DNA of 38,203 nt from an uncultured Porphyromonadaceae bacterium (GTDB lineage Bacteria > Bacteroidota > Bacteroidia > Bacteroidales > Muribaculaceae), in NCBI GenBank assembly GCA_902491515.1, contig CABUIC010000027.1, forward strand, positions 1 to 38,203. Direction: 5' to 3'. The notes under the pieces are model-generated. The model ran no database searches. It had not been told where the DNA came from and saw only the letters and a program-made list of their open reading frames with translations. Positions 1 through 7,544 of the stretch are shown piece after piece. The translations under genes and the position numbers were made by a program. The first letter of the stretch is position 1. Every line of letters starts with the position of its first letter.

Positions 1-56
1 ATTTGTGCCCTTAGCCATGGGATAAAAATCGTATGTTTTTATCCCGAACTCGCGTT
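1..56. repeat. Left copy of a 56-bp terminal inverted repeat
   Basis: Bases 1-56 are the exact reverse complement of bases 38148-38203; identity ends at base 57. Inside is a dyad with arms GGGATAAAAA (19-28) and TTTTTATCCC (36-45) around a 7-nt centre. Read on the + strand from the ATG at 33, the frame matches the first eight codons of the leucine-rich repeat gene at the other end (MFLSRTRV), then diverges and soon stops. This may be a real genomic inverted repeat or simply the overlap at which an assembler cut both contig ends. Confidence 0.95.
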
Positions 57-141
57 AATAATTATAACCATGTATGGCAAGAGTGATGACTAAATCCAAA
101 ACCCACGATTATCAGGCACTTACATATTATCCAAACAAATT

Positions 142-176
142 AAATCCCCGCTAATCTCATTGATTAACAGGGATTT
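142..176 (-). terminator. Stem-loop downstream of the DUF2795 gene
   Basis: Outer arms AAATCCC (142-148) and GGGATTT (170-176) enclose inner arms TAATC (152-156) and GATTA (162-166). It lies 28 bp past the stop codon of the leftward DUF2795 gene. On the - strand the stem is followed by a weakly T-rich stretch. It probably ends the ATPase-adenosyltransferase-DUF2795 transcript. I see no gene in 57-203. Confidence 0.5.
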
Positions 177-203
177 GATCTCAAATTTTTCGATTATTCT
201 TCT

Positions 204-425
204 CTAATACTCATCCTCGTTGAACAGAAAATCATCCTTCGTCGGATAGTCGGGCCAGATATCTTCGATGGATTCGTAGGTGTCGCCTTCGTCTTCGATT
301 TCCTGTAGGTTTTCGATTACCTCCATCGGCGCGCCCGAGCGCATGGCGTAGTCGATGAGTTCTTCTTTTGTTGCGGGCCAGGGTGCGTCTTCGATTTTCG
401 AGGCCAGTTCGAGTGTCCAGTACAT
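204..425 (-). CDS. DUF2795-family small acidic protein
   Basis: This 73-residue protein matches the small DUF2795-type protein common in Bacteroidales: it starts MYWTLEL, has a central ATKEELIDYAMRSGAP segment, and ends in a very acidic tail. Its function is unknown; the size and charge suggest a soluble cytoplasmic protein. A longer reading frame begins at 539, but its first 38 codons overlap the promoter and the end of the upstream adenosyltransferase gene, so I chose the ATG at 425, which gives the usual family length. It is the last gene of the leftward calcium ATPase-adenosyltransferase cluster and has its own promoter at 458-487, so it can be expressed independently. The family call rests on remembered sequence similarity. 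Confidence 0.85.
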   Translation of the reverse strand: MYWTLELASKIEDAPWPATKEELIDYAMRSGAPMEVIENLQEIEDEGDTYESIEDIWPDYPTKDDFLFNEDEY

Positions 426-457
426 AGTCTTTACGGTTTTGTTTCTGAAAAGGTCTG

Positions 458-487
458 CAAAATTAGTGATTTTATTTGTACTAACAA
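458..487 (-). promoter_or_regulatory. Bacteroidota promoter for the DUF2795 gene
   Basis: On the - strand, TTG (485-487) is followed 19 nt later by TAATTTTG (458-465), matching the TAnnTTTG -7 consensus. Its -33 element lies inside the last codons of the upstream gene. The predicted transcript begins near 453, leaving a leader of roughly 28 nt. Confidence 0.75.
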
Positions 488-1050
488 CTTTTCTCCCAAA
501 AAATTTCACGGGAATCCCCTGAAATATTGTTGATGGCACGCGCCAGCACGAAAAGATAGTCGCTCAGACGGTTCACGAAGCGCAGCGCCGAGTCGATTCC
601 CGGCGTCGGCTCCACCGTGTGTGTCATCGCTATAATCCGCCGCTCGGCGCGCCGGGCCACCGTCCGCGCTATCTGCGTCTGCGCGCTCAGGGGCGTCCCC
701 CCCGGAAGGATGAACCGGTTGTGCCGCGGAAGCGTCGCGTCAAGAGCGTCGATGGCCTTCTCCAGTGCCTCAACCGCCTCCTGAGGGATTGGACGCGGCT
801 GCCACGCGCTCTCCGGCTCCGTAGCCAGGATTGACCCGAGGTCGAACAGTAGGTTCTGAGTCATGCGCAGGGTTTCCGGAGCGCCCGAAGGAAGCTCGGA
901 AGGATAGGCCGCGATAAGGCCCAGCCACGAGTTCAGCTCGTCGACCGTACCGTAAGCGTCGAGCCGGGGATTGTCCTTGTCGACGCGCGTACCTCCCACA
1001 AGGGAGGTCTGCCCGCGGTCGCCCCCGCGGGTGTAGATGTTGCTTTTCAT
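481..1050 (-). CDS. pduO: PduO-type cob(I)alamin adenosyltransferase
   Basis: The protein transfers the adenosyl group of ATP to cob(I)alamin to make adenosylcobalamin, the cofactor of methylmalonyl-CoA mutase and other enzymes; it acts in the cytoplasm as a trimer in this family. At 189 residues it has the usual PduO length. It shows the N-terminal ATP-binding loop YTRGGDRGQTSL (residues 6-17), DAYGTVDELNSWLG (31-44), the arginine-rich helix ARRAERR (132-138), and RFVNRLSDYLFVLAR (157-171). Its start overlaps the stop of the calcium ATPase by 4 bp (ATGA), so the two are translationally coupled. No cobalamin riboswitch is visible upstream. It could equally be named by the cobO function, but the sequence is the PduO type, not the CobA/CobO type. 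Confidence 0.93.
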   Translation of the reverse strand: MKSNIYTRGGDRGQTSLVGGTRVDKDNPRLDAYGTVDELNSWLGLIAAYPSELPSGAPETLRMTQNLLFDLGSILATEPESAWQPRPIPQEAVEALEKAIDALDATLPRHNRFILPGGTPLSAQTQIARTVARRAERRIIAMTHTVEPTPGIDSALRFVNRLSDYLFVLARAINNISGDSREIFWEKSC

Positions 1051-3737
1051 TGTCTTGATTTTGTTTTGGTTATAAGGTGAAGGAGTTCGCGGATCCAGAG
1101 CACCGCCGAGGTCCCGCCGATGATTATAGCCCAGTCTGCCACCGTCAGCGGCGTTACCGAGAAGAGCGGGCCCCCGACCGTCACGATGAATATCTGGCCT
1201 GTCAGAATTATCCCCGCTATCAGCAGGAAGCCCCCGCAGTCGCGGAAGTGGAAGGCGCTACGCGTACTCCCGAAGGCCTTGGCGTTGAACATATTCCAGA
1301 ACTGGAGGAACACGAAAGTCGAGAAGAAGAGTGAAATCTGCACGAGGCTCAGCTCGTGGTCGCCGATGAGCGGGAGCCGTCCGAGCTCGGTCATCGTGTT
1401 CATAGCCGTATGCTGTAAATAATAAAGGAAAGCTATGAGAATCAGGAAGAATACTCCACCCACGCCGATGATGTCGGTCCACATCGCCCGCGTTATGATG
1501 AACTCCGAGCGGCGCCGCGGCTTGTCCCGCATCACCGACTCCGACGGAGGCAGAGAGGCCAGCGCAATGGCGGCGAAGGTGTCCATAATCAGGTTCACCC
1601 ACAGCATCTGCGTCACCGTCAGCGGCGACTGCGTACCCATAAACGCCCCGCAGAGTACGATGAGCGAGGCCACGACGTTCACCGTCATCTGGAACAGTAT
1701 GAACCGCTGGATATTGCGGTACAGCGACCGGCCCCACATCACCGCGCGCCCTATCGACGCGAATGAATTGTCGACTATAGTAATGTCCGAGGCCTCCTTC
1801 GCCACGGAAGTTCCGTCGCCCATCGACAGGCCAACCTGCGCGGCTTTCAGCGCCGGAGCGTCATTCGTCCCGTCGCCGGTCACAGCCACTACCTCACCGA
1901 GCCCCTGGAGGGTCTCCACCAGGCGCTTTTTGTCCATCGGACGTGCGCGCGCAATAATCTTCAGGTCCTCGACTCGCGAACGCAACTCACTGTCCGACAG
2001 CGCCGCGAACTCAGCTCCGGTGATGATATTCCGCTCCGTGTCGCGCGCGTCGTCCCAGAGGCCGATCTGCCGGGCTATCTCCTTGGCCGTCCCGGTCGTG
2101 TCGCCCGTCACGATTTTCACCTGCACGCCGGCGTCGAACACCTCGCGCACCGCCGCCGGTACGTCCGCGCGAACCGGGTCCGAGATGGCGACGAAGCCTA
2201 AGAACTTTAGCCCCCGCGCGTCGATGCGTCCATCGGAGATGGCCGTCGAAGCCTCCGACGGGTCCTTCAATATCTTATATGCGAATCCCAGCGTCCGCAT
2301 CGCCTGATTCTGGTACACAAGCAGTTGAGCGTCGATTTCCGCTTTCGTCACACCGGAAGTGTCCGTACACAGCCCGAACACTATCTCCGGAGCGCCCTTC
2401 ACGTAGAGCACCGTCTCCCCCGAGGTCGAGCGCACAACCGTGGCCATATACTTGCGCTCAGTCGTGAAAGGAAGCTCGCTCACCGCCGGAGCGGCCTCGC
2501 GCAGCGCGCGGTAGTCCGCTCCCTGCGAGCGCAGCCACAAAAGAAGCGCCCCCTCCGTCGGATTGCCGAGTGCCTTCGGCTCCCCCGCGCCCGAAGTATC
2601 AAGCTGAGCAGTGGAGTTCGCCGCTATGCCACCGTATAGAATAAGGTCCGAAGGACTCCCGAAAAAGTGCGCGTCCGCTACCTGCATCCGGTTCTGGGTC
2701 AGCGTTCCCGTCTTGTCCGTGCAGATTACAGTCGCAGCACCCATCGTCTCGCAAGCATGGAGCTTGCGCACAAGGTTGTTCGATTTAAGCATCCTCCGCA
2801 TCGAGTAGGCCAGAGAGAGCGTAACCGCCATCGGCAGGCCCTCAGGTATAGACACAACCATCAGCGTCACGGCTATCATGATGGTCTGAAGGAAGTAAGC
2901 CGTGAAGTCAACCCAGTCGAATCCCGCTCCGCCGAGCTCCGTCAGGTACACCGCCATCCGCCCGACGATTATCAGCGCCGCGCACGCATAGGCCACGCGC
3001 GTTATAAGCTTCGCCAGCCGGTCGAGCTGCTGGTTCAGTGGTGTCTTCACCGTGCTGTCGATCTGCGACGCCGTGAACACCTTGCCGTTCTCCGTCGCGT
3101 CGCCCACGGCCGTCACCTCCATCACCCCGTGGCCCTCCATGACCTTAGTCCCGCGCATAACGTGGTCCGTCGGGAAAGTCGCCTCCGGGTCCGCCTGTGC
3201 CGGGTCCGTGCTCTTCGCCGCCACCGGTTCGCCCGTAAGCGTCGATTCGTCGACGCTCATGCTCACGGCCTCGAGAAGGCGCCCGTCTGCCGGTATCTCA
3301 TTCCCTGTGCCCAGCACGACAATATCGCCGCGCACGACCTCCTTCTTCGGCACCTCCGTAACCTGCCCCCCGTTGCGGATCACTAGCACCGGTTCTTCGT
3401 CGTTCACCTGATTCAGAAGCTCGAACTCCCGGCCGGCCTTCTGCTCGAAGAAGAATGCCAGACCCGTCGCAAGAAGAATCGCCACGAATATCCCCGTAGG
3501 TTCGAAGAATACCTGAGCCCCTTCGCCGAGACCCCAGTATTCATAACAGGAAATAAGCACGGAAAGCACCCCCGCAATCAGAAGGATAATAATAAGAGGA
3601 TCCGAGAATTTCTCGAGAAAAAGCCGCCAGAGCGGAGTCTTCGCCGAAGGCGTCAGGATGTTAGCCCCATAGAGCCGCCGGCTCTCGGAAACCTCGCTGT
3701 CGGATAGGCCCGCGGGCCGTGGTGTGGAATTTGCCAT
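1047..3737 (-). CDS. Calcium-translocating P-type ATPase, PMCA-like
   Basis: This 896-residue P2-type ATPase exports Ca2+ across the inner membrane at the cost of ATP. Visible in order: an N-terminal cation-ATPase domain, the first helix pair (about 47-65 and 80-97), the TGE dephosphorylation loop (168-170), the PEGL ion-site motif in TM4 (298-301), the phosphorylation motif DKTGTLT with aspartate 341, the nucleotide-domain KGAP (447-450), TGD (544-546), the hinge GDGTNDAP (621-628), and about six C-terminal helices. PEGL with the following MAVTLSLAY fits Ca2+ rather than Na+/K+ transport; family reading suggests the PMCA/SERCA-like bacterial type. It is the first gene of a leftward operon and overlaps the adenosyltransferase gene by 4 bp. 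Its leader contains a GC-rich stem (CGCCGG/CCGGCG). Confidence 0.95.
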   Translation of the reverse strand: MANSTPRPAGLSDSEVSESRRLYGANILTPSAKTPLWRLFLEKFSDPLIIILLIAGVLSVLISCYEYWGLGEGAQVFFEPTGIFVAILLATGLAFFFEQKAGREFELLNQVNDEEPVLVIRNGGQVTEVPKKEVVRGDIVVLGTGNEIPADGRLLEAVSMSVDESTLTGEPVAAKSTDPAQADPEATFPTDHVMRGTKVMEGHGVMEVTAVGDATENGKVFTASQIDSTVKTPLNQQLDRLAKLITRVAYACAALIIVGRMAVYLTELGGAGFDWVDFTAYFLQTIMIAVTLMVVSIPEGLPMAVTLSLAYSMRRMLKSNNLVRKLHACETMGAATVICTDKTGTLTQNRMQVADAHFFGSPSDLILYGGIAANSTAQLDTSGAGEPKALGNPTEGALLLWLRSQGADYRALREAAPAVSELPFTTERKYMATVVRSTSGETVLYVKGAPEIVFGLCTDTSGVTKAEIDAQLLVYQNQAMRTLGFAYKILKDPSEASTAISDGRIDARGLKFLGFVAISDPVRADVPAAVREVFDAGVQVKIVTGDTTGTAKEIARQIGLWDDARDTERNIITGAEFAALSDSELRSRVEDLKIIARARPMDKKRLVETLQGLGEVVAVTGDGTNDAPALKAAQVGLSMGDGTSVAKEASDITIVDNSFASIGRAVMWGRSLYRNIQRFILFQMTVNVVASLIVLCGAFMGTQSPLTVTQMLWVNLIMDTFAAIALASLPPSESVMRDKPRRRSEFIITRAMWTDIIGVGGVFFLILIAFLYYLQHTAMNTMTELGRLPLIGDHELSLVQISLFFSTFVFLQFWNMFNAKAFGSTRSAFHFRDCGGFLLIAGIILTGQIFIVTVGGPLFSVTPLTVADWAIIIGGTSAVLWIRELLHLITKTKSRQ

Positions 3738-3794
3738 ATTTCAGTTGTACGTGACTTTTTCCTCCGCCGGAGAGGCCCCGGCGTGAAGGACCGA

Positions 3795-3826
3795 CAAAGA
3801 TACGAAAAAAGACTCTACCAAACAAA
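3795..3826 (-). promoter_or_regulatory. Promoter of the calcium ATPase operon
   Basis: On the - strand TTTG (3823-3826) is followed, 20 nt on, by TATCTTTG (3795-3802). The predicted start near 3790 leaves a leader of about 50 nt that can fold into a short CGCCGG/CCGGCG hairpin just before the GGAGG sequence. It lies back to back with the promoter of the rightward DUF3822 gene. Confidence 0.75.
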
Positions 3827-3897
3827 CGCCCTCAGCGCCGCGCCTGTTCATCCCCAACTTTTCCCCCGCATCCCCTCTTTATTTAAAATATATTTAC

Positions 3898-3905
3898 TAC
3901 CTTTG
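3898..3905 (+). promoter_or_regulatory. -7 box of the DUF3822-rsmD operon, abutting the start codon
   Basis: TACCTTTG ends only 3 nt before the ATG at 3909. By analogy with the tRNA promoter at 5299-5329, transcription would begin at about 3909-3910, so the message may be leaderless. No clear TTG sits 19-21 nt upstream. Confidence 0.6.
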
Positions 3906-3908
3906 CGC

Positions 3909-4766
3909 ATGACATTGAACACAAGCACACTCCCCGAAATCGAGCATCCCGCCCTCTGGCGCCTGCTTTTACACCTCGATGACGCCGAGCTGACCGTTGC
4001 CATGCTCAACACGGCCTCCGACGCCTCCCTTCACCTCCTCCGCTTCCCCCTCCCCGACGGTCCAACCCTCCGAACCTTCGAGGAAATCGTCTACGACAAC
4101 CCCATCCTCCTCTCCGACTTCAAAAAAGTCGACATCATCACCCGCTCACGGCAGTTTGTCTTCGCCCCAGCCGGGATCGACGCGCCCGCCGCCGAAGCCC
4201 TTGCTTCAACATACGTCCCCGACACCGGCTCCAACATCACCTTCGAGTCCTACATCTCCACCCCAGCCGACGACCTCCTCGAACTCTGGGCATTCCCGGA
4301 CATCGACGTCCTGAACTTCCTCGGACGCACATTCAGCACCCGTAAGCACCACCACCACCTCGAATCCCTCGTAGCATACTTCGGCCGCAGCAACGCCCTC
4401 GGAAACTCCGCGAAACTATACGTCAACATCCACCGCCCCTCCGACGCTTCAGCCCCGCGGGGACAGCTCGACCTCATCGCTTTCGCACGCGGAGGCAAAA
4501 TGCAGCTCGCAAACACAATCCCCTTCGAAAGCATCGACGACGCCGCGTACTACATCCTCGCAGCCGCCCGAGGAGCAGGACTCGACCTCTCAGCCGACGA
4601 AATTCTCCTCGGAGGAGACAAAGCCCTCCGCGCAGACATCATCAAAGTCCTCAGCCGCTTCGCCGCCTCCGTGATGCCGATAATATTCCCCGCCGCCGCA
4701 CTCCGCTTCGGCCCTGCGGCAACAGATGCCCCACTACCCTTGATTTTCATACCCCTATGCGAATAA
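3909..4766 (+). CDS. DUF3822-family protein
   Basis: This 285-residue protein is recognised as DUF3822 from its composition and from its position directly before rsmD, the usual Bacteroidales arrangement. No function is established. It has no signal peptide and no membrane helices, so it is probably cytoplasmic. I chose the ATG at 3909, not the frame opening at 3783, because the intervening codons cover the upstream intergenic region and the -7 box. A histidine run (HHHH) lies near residue 170. Its last 10 bp overlap rsmD, so the two are coupled. Codon use is extremely C-rich, as in the other left-arm + strand genes. The family name is moderately to highly secure; anything about its role would be guesswork. 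Confidence 0.85.
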   Translation: MTLNTSTLPEIEHPALWRLLLHLDDAELTVAMLNTASDASLHLLRFPLPDGPTLRTFEEIVYDNPILLSDFKKVDIITRSRQFVFAPAGIDAPAAEALASTYVPDTGSNITFESYISTPADDLLELWAFPDIDVLNFLGRTFSTRKHHHHLESLVAYFGRSNALGNSAKLYVNIHRPSDASAPRGQLDLIAFARGGKMQLANTIPFESIDDAAYYILAAARGAGLDLSADEILLGGDKALRADIIKVLSRFAASVMPIIFPAAALRFGPAATDAPLPLIFIPLCE

Positions 4767-5296
4767 TCAGCGGAAAATACGGACGCCGTCGTTTCACCGT
4801 CCCTACCAACATCACCGCAAGGCCAACAACCGACTTTGCCCGCGAGAACCTCTTCAACGTCCTCGAAAACATCCTCGACTTCGACGGCCTCCGCGCCCTC
4901 GACCTATTCGCAGGAACCGGAGCCATATCCTTCGAACTCCTCTCCCGGGGATGCGCTTCAGTCACAGCCGTCGAAAAGGCTCCCGTACAGCAGAAATTCA
5001 TCCTCAAAGTCGCCTCCGAACTCGGCGACGAGAACCTCACCCTCATCCGCGGCGACGTCCTCAAGTACCTCGCCTCCTCGCCCGCCCGGCCCTTCGACTT
5101 CGTCTTCGCCGATCCGCCATACGACATGCCCGGCTTCGAACTCATCCCCGGAAAAATCCTCTCCTCCGCCCTCGTCGGCCCGGGCACAACAGTAGTAGTC
5201 GAGCACTCAAAACGCCACGATTTCAGCTCATTGCCCGGATTCCGCGAAAAACGCACCTACGGTTCCGTAAACTTCAGTATATTCAAAGTCGAATAA
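4757..5296 (+). CDS. rsmD: 16S rRNA (guanine(966)-N2)-methyltransferase RsmD
   Basis: RsmD methylates N2 of G966 in 16S rRNA of the assembled 30S subunit, using S-adenosylmethionine. The 179-residue sequence has the family start MRIISGKYGRR, the conserved RPTTDFARENLFNVL segment (22-36), the SAM-binding loop LDLFAGTGA (48-56), the acidic residue after strand 2 (VEK, 72-74), and the catalytic N6/N2-methyltransferase motif ADPPYD (118-123). The length is typical. The start overlaps the end of the DUF3822 gene by 10 bp. The gene is followed 25 bp later by the tRNA-Gly promoter region, which marks the end of this unit. Confidence 0.95.
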   Translation: MRIISGKYGRRRFTVPTNITARPTTDFARENLFNVLENILDFDGLRALDLFAGTGAISFELLSRGCASVTAVEKAPVQQKFILKVASELGDENLTLIRGDVLKYLASSPARPFDFVFADPPYDMPGFELIPGKILSSALVGPGTTVVVEHSKRHDFSSLPGFREKRTYGSVNFSIFKVE

Positions 5297-5297
5297 A

Positions 5298-5329
5298 TTT
5301 GCACCGAACAAAAAAAATCACTACCTTTG
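5298..5329 (+). promoter_or_regulatory. Promoter of tRNA-Gly
   Basis: TTTG (5298-5301), then 20 nt, then TACCTTTG (5322-5329): a textbook Bacteroidota promoter. The tRNA begins 14 nt after the box. It overlaps nothing but the first bases after the rsmD stop. Confidence 0.85.
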
Positions 5330-5343
5330 CATCCGAAACCCAT

Positions 5344-5419
5344 GCGGCAGTAGCTCAGTTGGTAGAGCATCAGCTTCCCAAGCTGAGGGTCGCGAGTTCG
5401 AGCCTCGTTTGCCGCTCCA
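5344..5419 (+). tRNA. tRNA-Gly (anticodon CCC), CCA encoded
   Basis: The acceptor arm GCGGCAG pairs with TTGCCGC, with one G-U pair at position 7. The anticodon stem TCAGC/GCTGA closes the loop TTCCCAA, giving anticodon CCC for the glycine codon GGG. The T-arm contains GAGTTCGAGCCTC. The discriminator base is T at 5416 and CCA is encoded at 5417-5419. It is a single-gene transcription unit with its own promoter and terminator. Confidence 0.95.
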
Positions 5420-5428
5420 TCAAAAAAA

Positions 5429-5463
5429 GACGCTGAAACACCCTGAGTTTCAGCGTCTTTTTT
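5429..5463 (+). terminator. Intrinsic terminator of tRNA-Gly
   Basis: A perfect 11-bp stem, GACGCTGAAAC (5429-5439) with GTTTCAGCGTC (5447-5457), has a 7-nt loop and is followed by TTTTTT. Preceding A residues could also make it act on the - strand. Confidence 0.93.
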
Positions 5464-5475
5464 CATCCCCGCCTT

Positions 5476-5600
5476 CCAAAGGCGCCAGCGAAGCGCCCGC
5501 GCCCTCCCCCGGGCTCCCGCGCTCCCGCCCCGTCAGTTATCCGGATGGAGGTTCAGTGCCGCGTCAGTCCTCCGGAGGGCAGTTGCGTGAAAGCCCCGCC
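5476..5600. repeat. Dispersed intergenic repeat, copy A
   Basis: Copies A (5476-5600) and B (7417-7500) share a first module with stem GGCGC/GCGCC (A 5481-5497, B 7424-7440). They also share a second module starting GTCAGTTATCCGGA (A 5532-5545, B 7464-7477) and ending GTGCCGCGTC. The tail of A, from 5559, instead resembles copy C near 9008-9050, through CCGCGTCAG and CTCCGGAGGGCAGTT. No gene is apparent within it. Confidence 0.8.
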
Positions 5601-5628
5601 CCCATAATCCATAAATCCTTATAACCCC

Positions 5629-6243
5629 ATGAAGCCCGCTCCCCTCCTCGAAGTCACCCTCAAGCACGGCTGGTGCGTCCTCTACTCCCCCGACTCCAAC
5701 CCCGTCAAAGCCGTCCGGCCCGCCAGTCCCGGCCCCTTCCCCCAGGACTACTTCCCCAGCATGACAATCGAAAGCGTCACCCCCGACGCCATCGTCGTCT
5801 CCTCCGGATACGGCGAGCGGAAAACCCTCACCCCGGGCCATGAAATCACCTTCCTCAACGGCGAAAGCCGCGAATTCGCCGACGGAAGCACCATCGGCGA
5901 CGAATACCTCTGCCGCATCGAATGGCCCGAAGTCGAGCCCCCATCCGGCATAAAAATCGTCATCGAGACAACCGCCGACCGCAACCACTCCGTCGACACC
6001 GCATGGGTCGGCCTCCTCAGCATCCCCGTAGGCCGCACATTCGACCTCTCCCTCAACTTCCCCCCTCAGTACCACCCCTACATCAGACCCATACTCGTAA
6101 CCATCCTCCCCGACCGGCACAAAGTCAAGCTCTGGTCCGAATATGGCGCCAAAACCCTCGACTGGCCCGAAGACCCCTCGCTCACAACCCGGGTCATCGG
6201 CCTCAGCTACGCGACCTGCATCGTACACCTGACCCTCTGCTGA
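5629..6243 (+). CDS. Hypothetical protein, 204 aa
   Basis: I do not recognise this protein. It has 204 residues with no signal peptide and no membrane helix, and it is rich in Pro, Glu and Asp with several short beta-strand-like stretches such as IKIVIETTADR and FDLSLNF. Codon use matches the neighbouring left-arm genes (strong C at third positions), which supports it being real and resident. The ATG at 5629 is the first in frame and gives a plausible start, MKPAPLLEVTLKHGW. It lies between repeat copy A and the convergent rubrerythrin terminator, with no clear -7 box upstream, so its expression signal is uncertain. Several antisense frames cross it but show shadow composition. Confidence 0.75.
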   Translation: MKPAPLLEVTLKHGWCVLYSPDSNPVKAVRPASPGPFPQDYFPSMTIESVTPDAIVVSSGYGERKTLTPGHEITFLNGESREFADGSTIGDEYLCRIEWPEVEPPSGIKIVIETTADRNHSVDTAWVGLLSIPVGRTFDLSLNFPPQYHPYIRPILVTILPDRHKVKLWSEYGAKTLDWPEDPSLTTRVIGLSYATCIVHLTLC

Positions 6244-6248
6244 CCCCG

Positions 6249-6281
6249 CAAAAAAAGCGGACGCAAAAAAAATGCGTCCGC
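6249..6281 (-). terminator. Terminator of the fur-rbr operon
   Basis: Stem GCGGACGCA (6257-6265) with TGCGTCCGC (6273-6281). Read on the - strand, a T7 tract follows directly, so this is an intrinsic terminator for the leftward rubrerythrin transcript. It starts 5 bp past the stop of the convergent + strand gene. Confidence 0.85.
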
Positions 6282-6321
6282 AGTAAGCGCCCCATTCTGA
6301 GGGGCTGGTTCAGTGCGTCAA

Positions 6322-6864
6322 TCAGTAGTTCTGGGCCTCGAGTTCGAAGAAGCTCTCCGGATGCATGCACACAGGGCACTTCTTCGGAGCATTCTTCCCG
6401 ATAACGATATGACCGCAGTTGCGGCAGATCCATACCCGGTCGCCCTCGCGGGAGAACACGATGCCCTCCTCGATGTTCTTGAGAAGGCGGCGGTAGCGCT
6501 CCTCGTGATGACGCTCGATGGCGGCAACCGCGCGGAAGCGGGCGGCGATTTCCTTGAAGCCCTCCTCGTCGGCTTCCTTAGCCATACGGTCATACATGTC
6601 AGTCCACTCGTAGTTCTCGCCCTCCGCGGCGTCGCGGAGATTAGTCATCGTGTCGGCGATTTCACCGCCGTGCAGAAACTTGAACCACAGCTTCGCGTGC
6701 TCCTTCTCGTTGTTGGCCGTTTCCTCGAAGATGGCCGCAATCTGCTCGTAGCCGTCCTTACGTGCCTTCGAGGCATAGTAGCTGTACTTGTTCCGGGCCT
6801 GCGATTCCCCGGCGAAAGCTTCCATCAGGTTGCGTTCGGTCTTGGTTCCTTTAAGATCTTTCAT
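6322..6864 (-). CDS. rbr: Rubrerythrin
   Basis: Rubrerythrin reduces hydrogen peroxide in the cytoplasm of anaerobes. Its di-iron site is fed electrons through a C-terminal rubredoxin-type Fe site. The 180-residue protein has the N-terminal four-helix domain with ligand motifs EAFAGESQA (E20), ETANNEKEHA (E53, H56), EGFKEIAARF and AIERHHEER (E117, H120). The rubredoxin-like tail has CRNC (147-150) and CPVC (163-166). Length and motif order are those of classical two-domain rubrerythrins. Its start overlaps the stop of the Fur-family gene by 4 bp, so the peroxide sensor and peroxide reductase form one operon. Confidence 0.97.
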   Translation of the reverse strand: MKDLKGTKTERNLMEAFAGESQARNKYSYYASKARKDGYEQIAAIFEETANNEKEHAKLWFKFLHGGEIADTMTNLRDAAEGENYEWTDMYDRMAKEADEEGFKEIAARFRAVAAIERHHEERYRRLLKNIEEGIVFSREGDRVWICRNCGHIVIGKNAPKKCPVCMHPESFFELEAQNY

Positions 6865-7322
6865 TGTCTGTCTGTTTGTTTGTTATTTGGTTTAACTTTT
6901 TGCCTGCATTGCGGACAGAGCCCGCGGTAAGTGATGTCTACAGAGTCGATGTCGAACTGAGAGTCTACACCTTCCGCCACGCCACCGGGCATCGGAAGGT
7001 CAAGGATACAGCCGCAGCTCCTGCACACGAAGTGACTGTGCGCCGCCTGACCGGCAAGGTCGTAGCGCCAGCATCCCGCCTCGATTTCGAGCTCCCGGAG
7101 CACCCCGTGCTCCACAAGGATTCCGAGAGAATTGTACACCGTAGTCCTCGAAAGCGAGCGGAACACCGTCGACAGCCTCCCGTAGATCTCCTCGGCCGAA
7201 GTATGCGTCTTGCCCTTCGCCACAGCCGACAGCACCGCTATCCGCTGTGCCGTAGGCCTGATTCCCTTTTGCTGGAGCATCTCAGTCAGCCGCTGCATCG
7301 TGTAGCCGGTTTCGTTCTCCAT
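6861..7322 (-). CDS. Fur-family transcriptional regulator, PerR-like
   Basis: This 153-residue Fur-family repressor has an N-terminal winged helix (about 10-80, including IRPTAQRIAVLSAV and SRTTVYNSL) and a dimerisation/metal domain. It keeps the structural zinc pairs CRSC (100-103) and CPQC (136-139) and the histidines at HSH (95-97) seen in PerR-type sensors. Co-transcription with rubrerythrin makes a peroxide-responsive PerR role more likely than iron regulation; this is inference. The ATG at 7322 is preferred over the one at residue 9. A dyad overlapping the -7 box at 7343-7359 is a candidate autoregulatory operator. Confidence 0.9.
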   Translation of the reverse strand: MENETGYTMQRLTEMLQQKGIRPTAQRIAVLSAVAKGKTHTSAEEIYGRLSTVFRSLSRTTVYNSLGILVEHGVLRELEIEAGCWRYDLAGQAAHSHFVCRSCGCILDLPMPGGVAEGVDSQFDIDSVDITYRGLCPQCRQKVKPNNKQTDRQ

Positions 7323-7342
7323 TCGACTTGCTTTTTAAAATC

Positions 7343-7359
7343 ATTACAAAGTTAGTAAT
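7343..7359 (-). promoter_or_regulatory. -7 box and overlapping dyad upstream of the Fur-like gene
   Basis: On the - strand TAACTTTG (7347-7354) fits the -7 consensus. It sits inside a dyad with arms ATTAC and GTAAT separated by 7 nt, the spacing style of Fur/PerR boxes. No good -33 TTG is found 19-21 nt upstream. A repressor bound here would cover the promoter, so autoregulation is plausible but unproven. Confidence 0.45.
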
Positions 7360-7416
7360 TATTTCAATTTCCGCTAAATTTTTCCAATCTTTTTTTCAAA
7401 AAAATCTCCGCCGTCT

Positions 7417-7500
7417 CCCAAAAGGCGCCAGCGAAGCGCCCGCGCCTCCCCGGCCCCCGTGCCGTCAGTTATCCGGAGGGAGGTTGAGTGCCGCGTCCTT
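7417..7500. repeat. Dispersed intergenic repeat, copy B
   Basis: It matches copy A (5476-5565) closely in two modules: the GGCGC/GCGCC stem at 7424-7440 and the segment from GTCAGTTATCCGGA (7464-7477) to GTGCCGCGTC. It lies between the divergent promoters of the Fur-like gene and gdhA. The surrounding 7360-7544 holds no gene. Confidence 0.8.
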
Positions 7501-7544
7501 GCCGCCCATTTTGCCTCTTTTTTTATACAAAATTTGGCAGAAAT

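Noticed and set aside
5257..5466. A - strand frame over the tRNA-Gly region
   Set aside because: It reads through the tRNA, its promoter and its terminator; a common false ORF.
5531..7475. TTATCC sequences as DnaA boxes
   Set aside because: They continue as TTATCCGGA, not TTATCCACA, and belong to the dispersed repeat.
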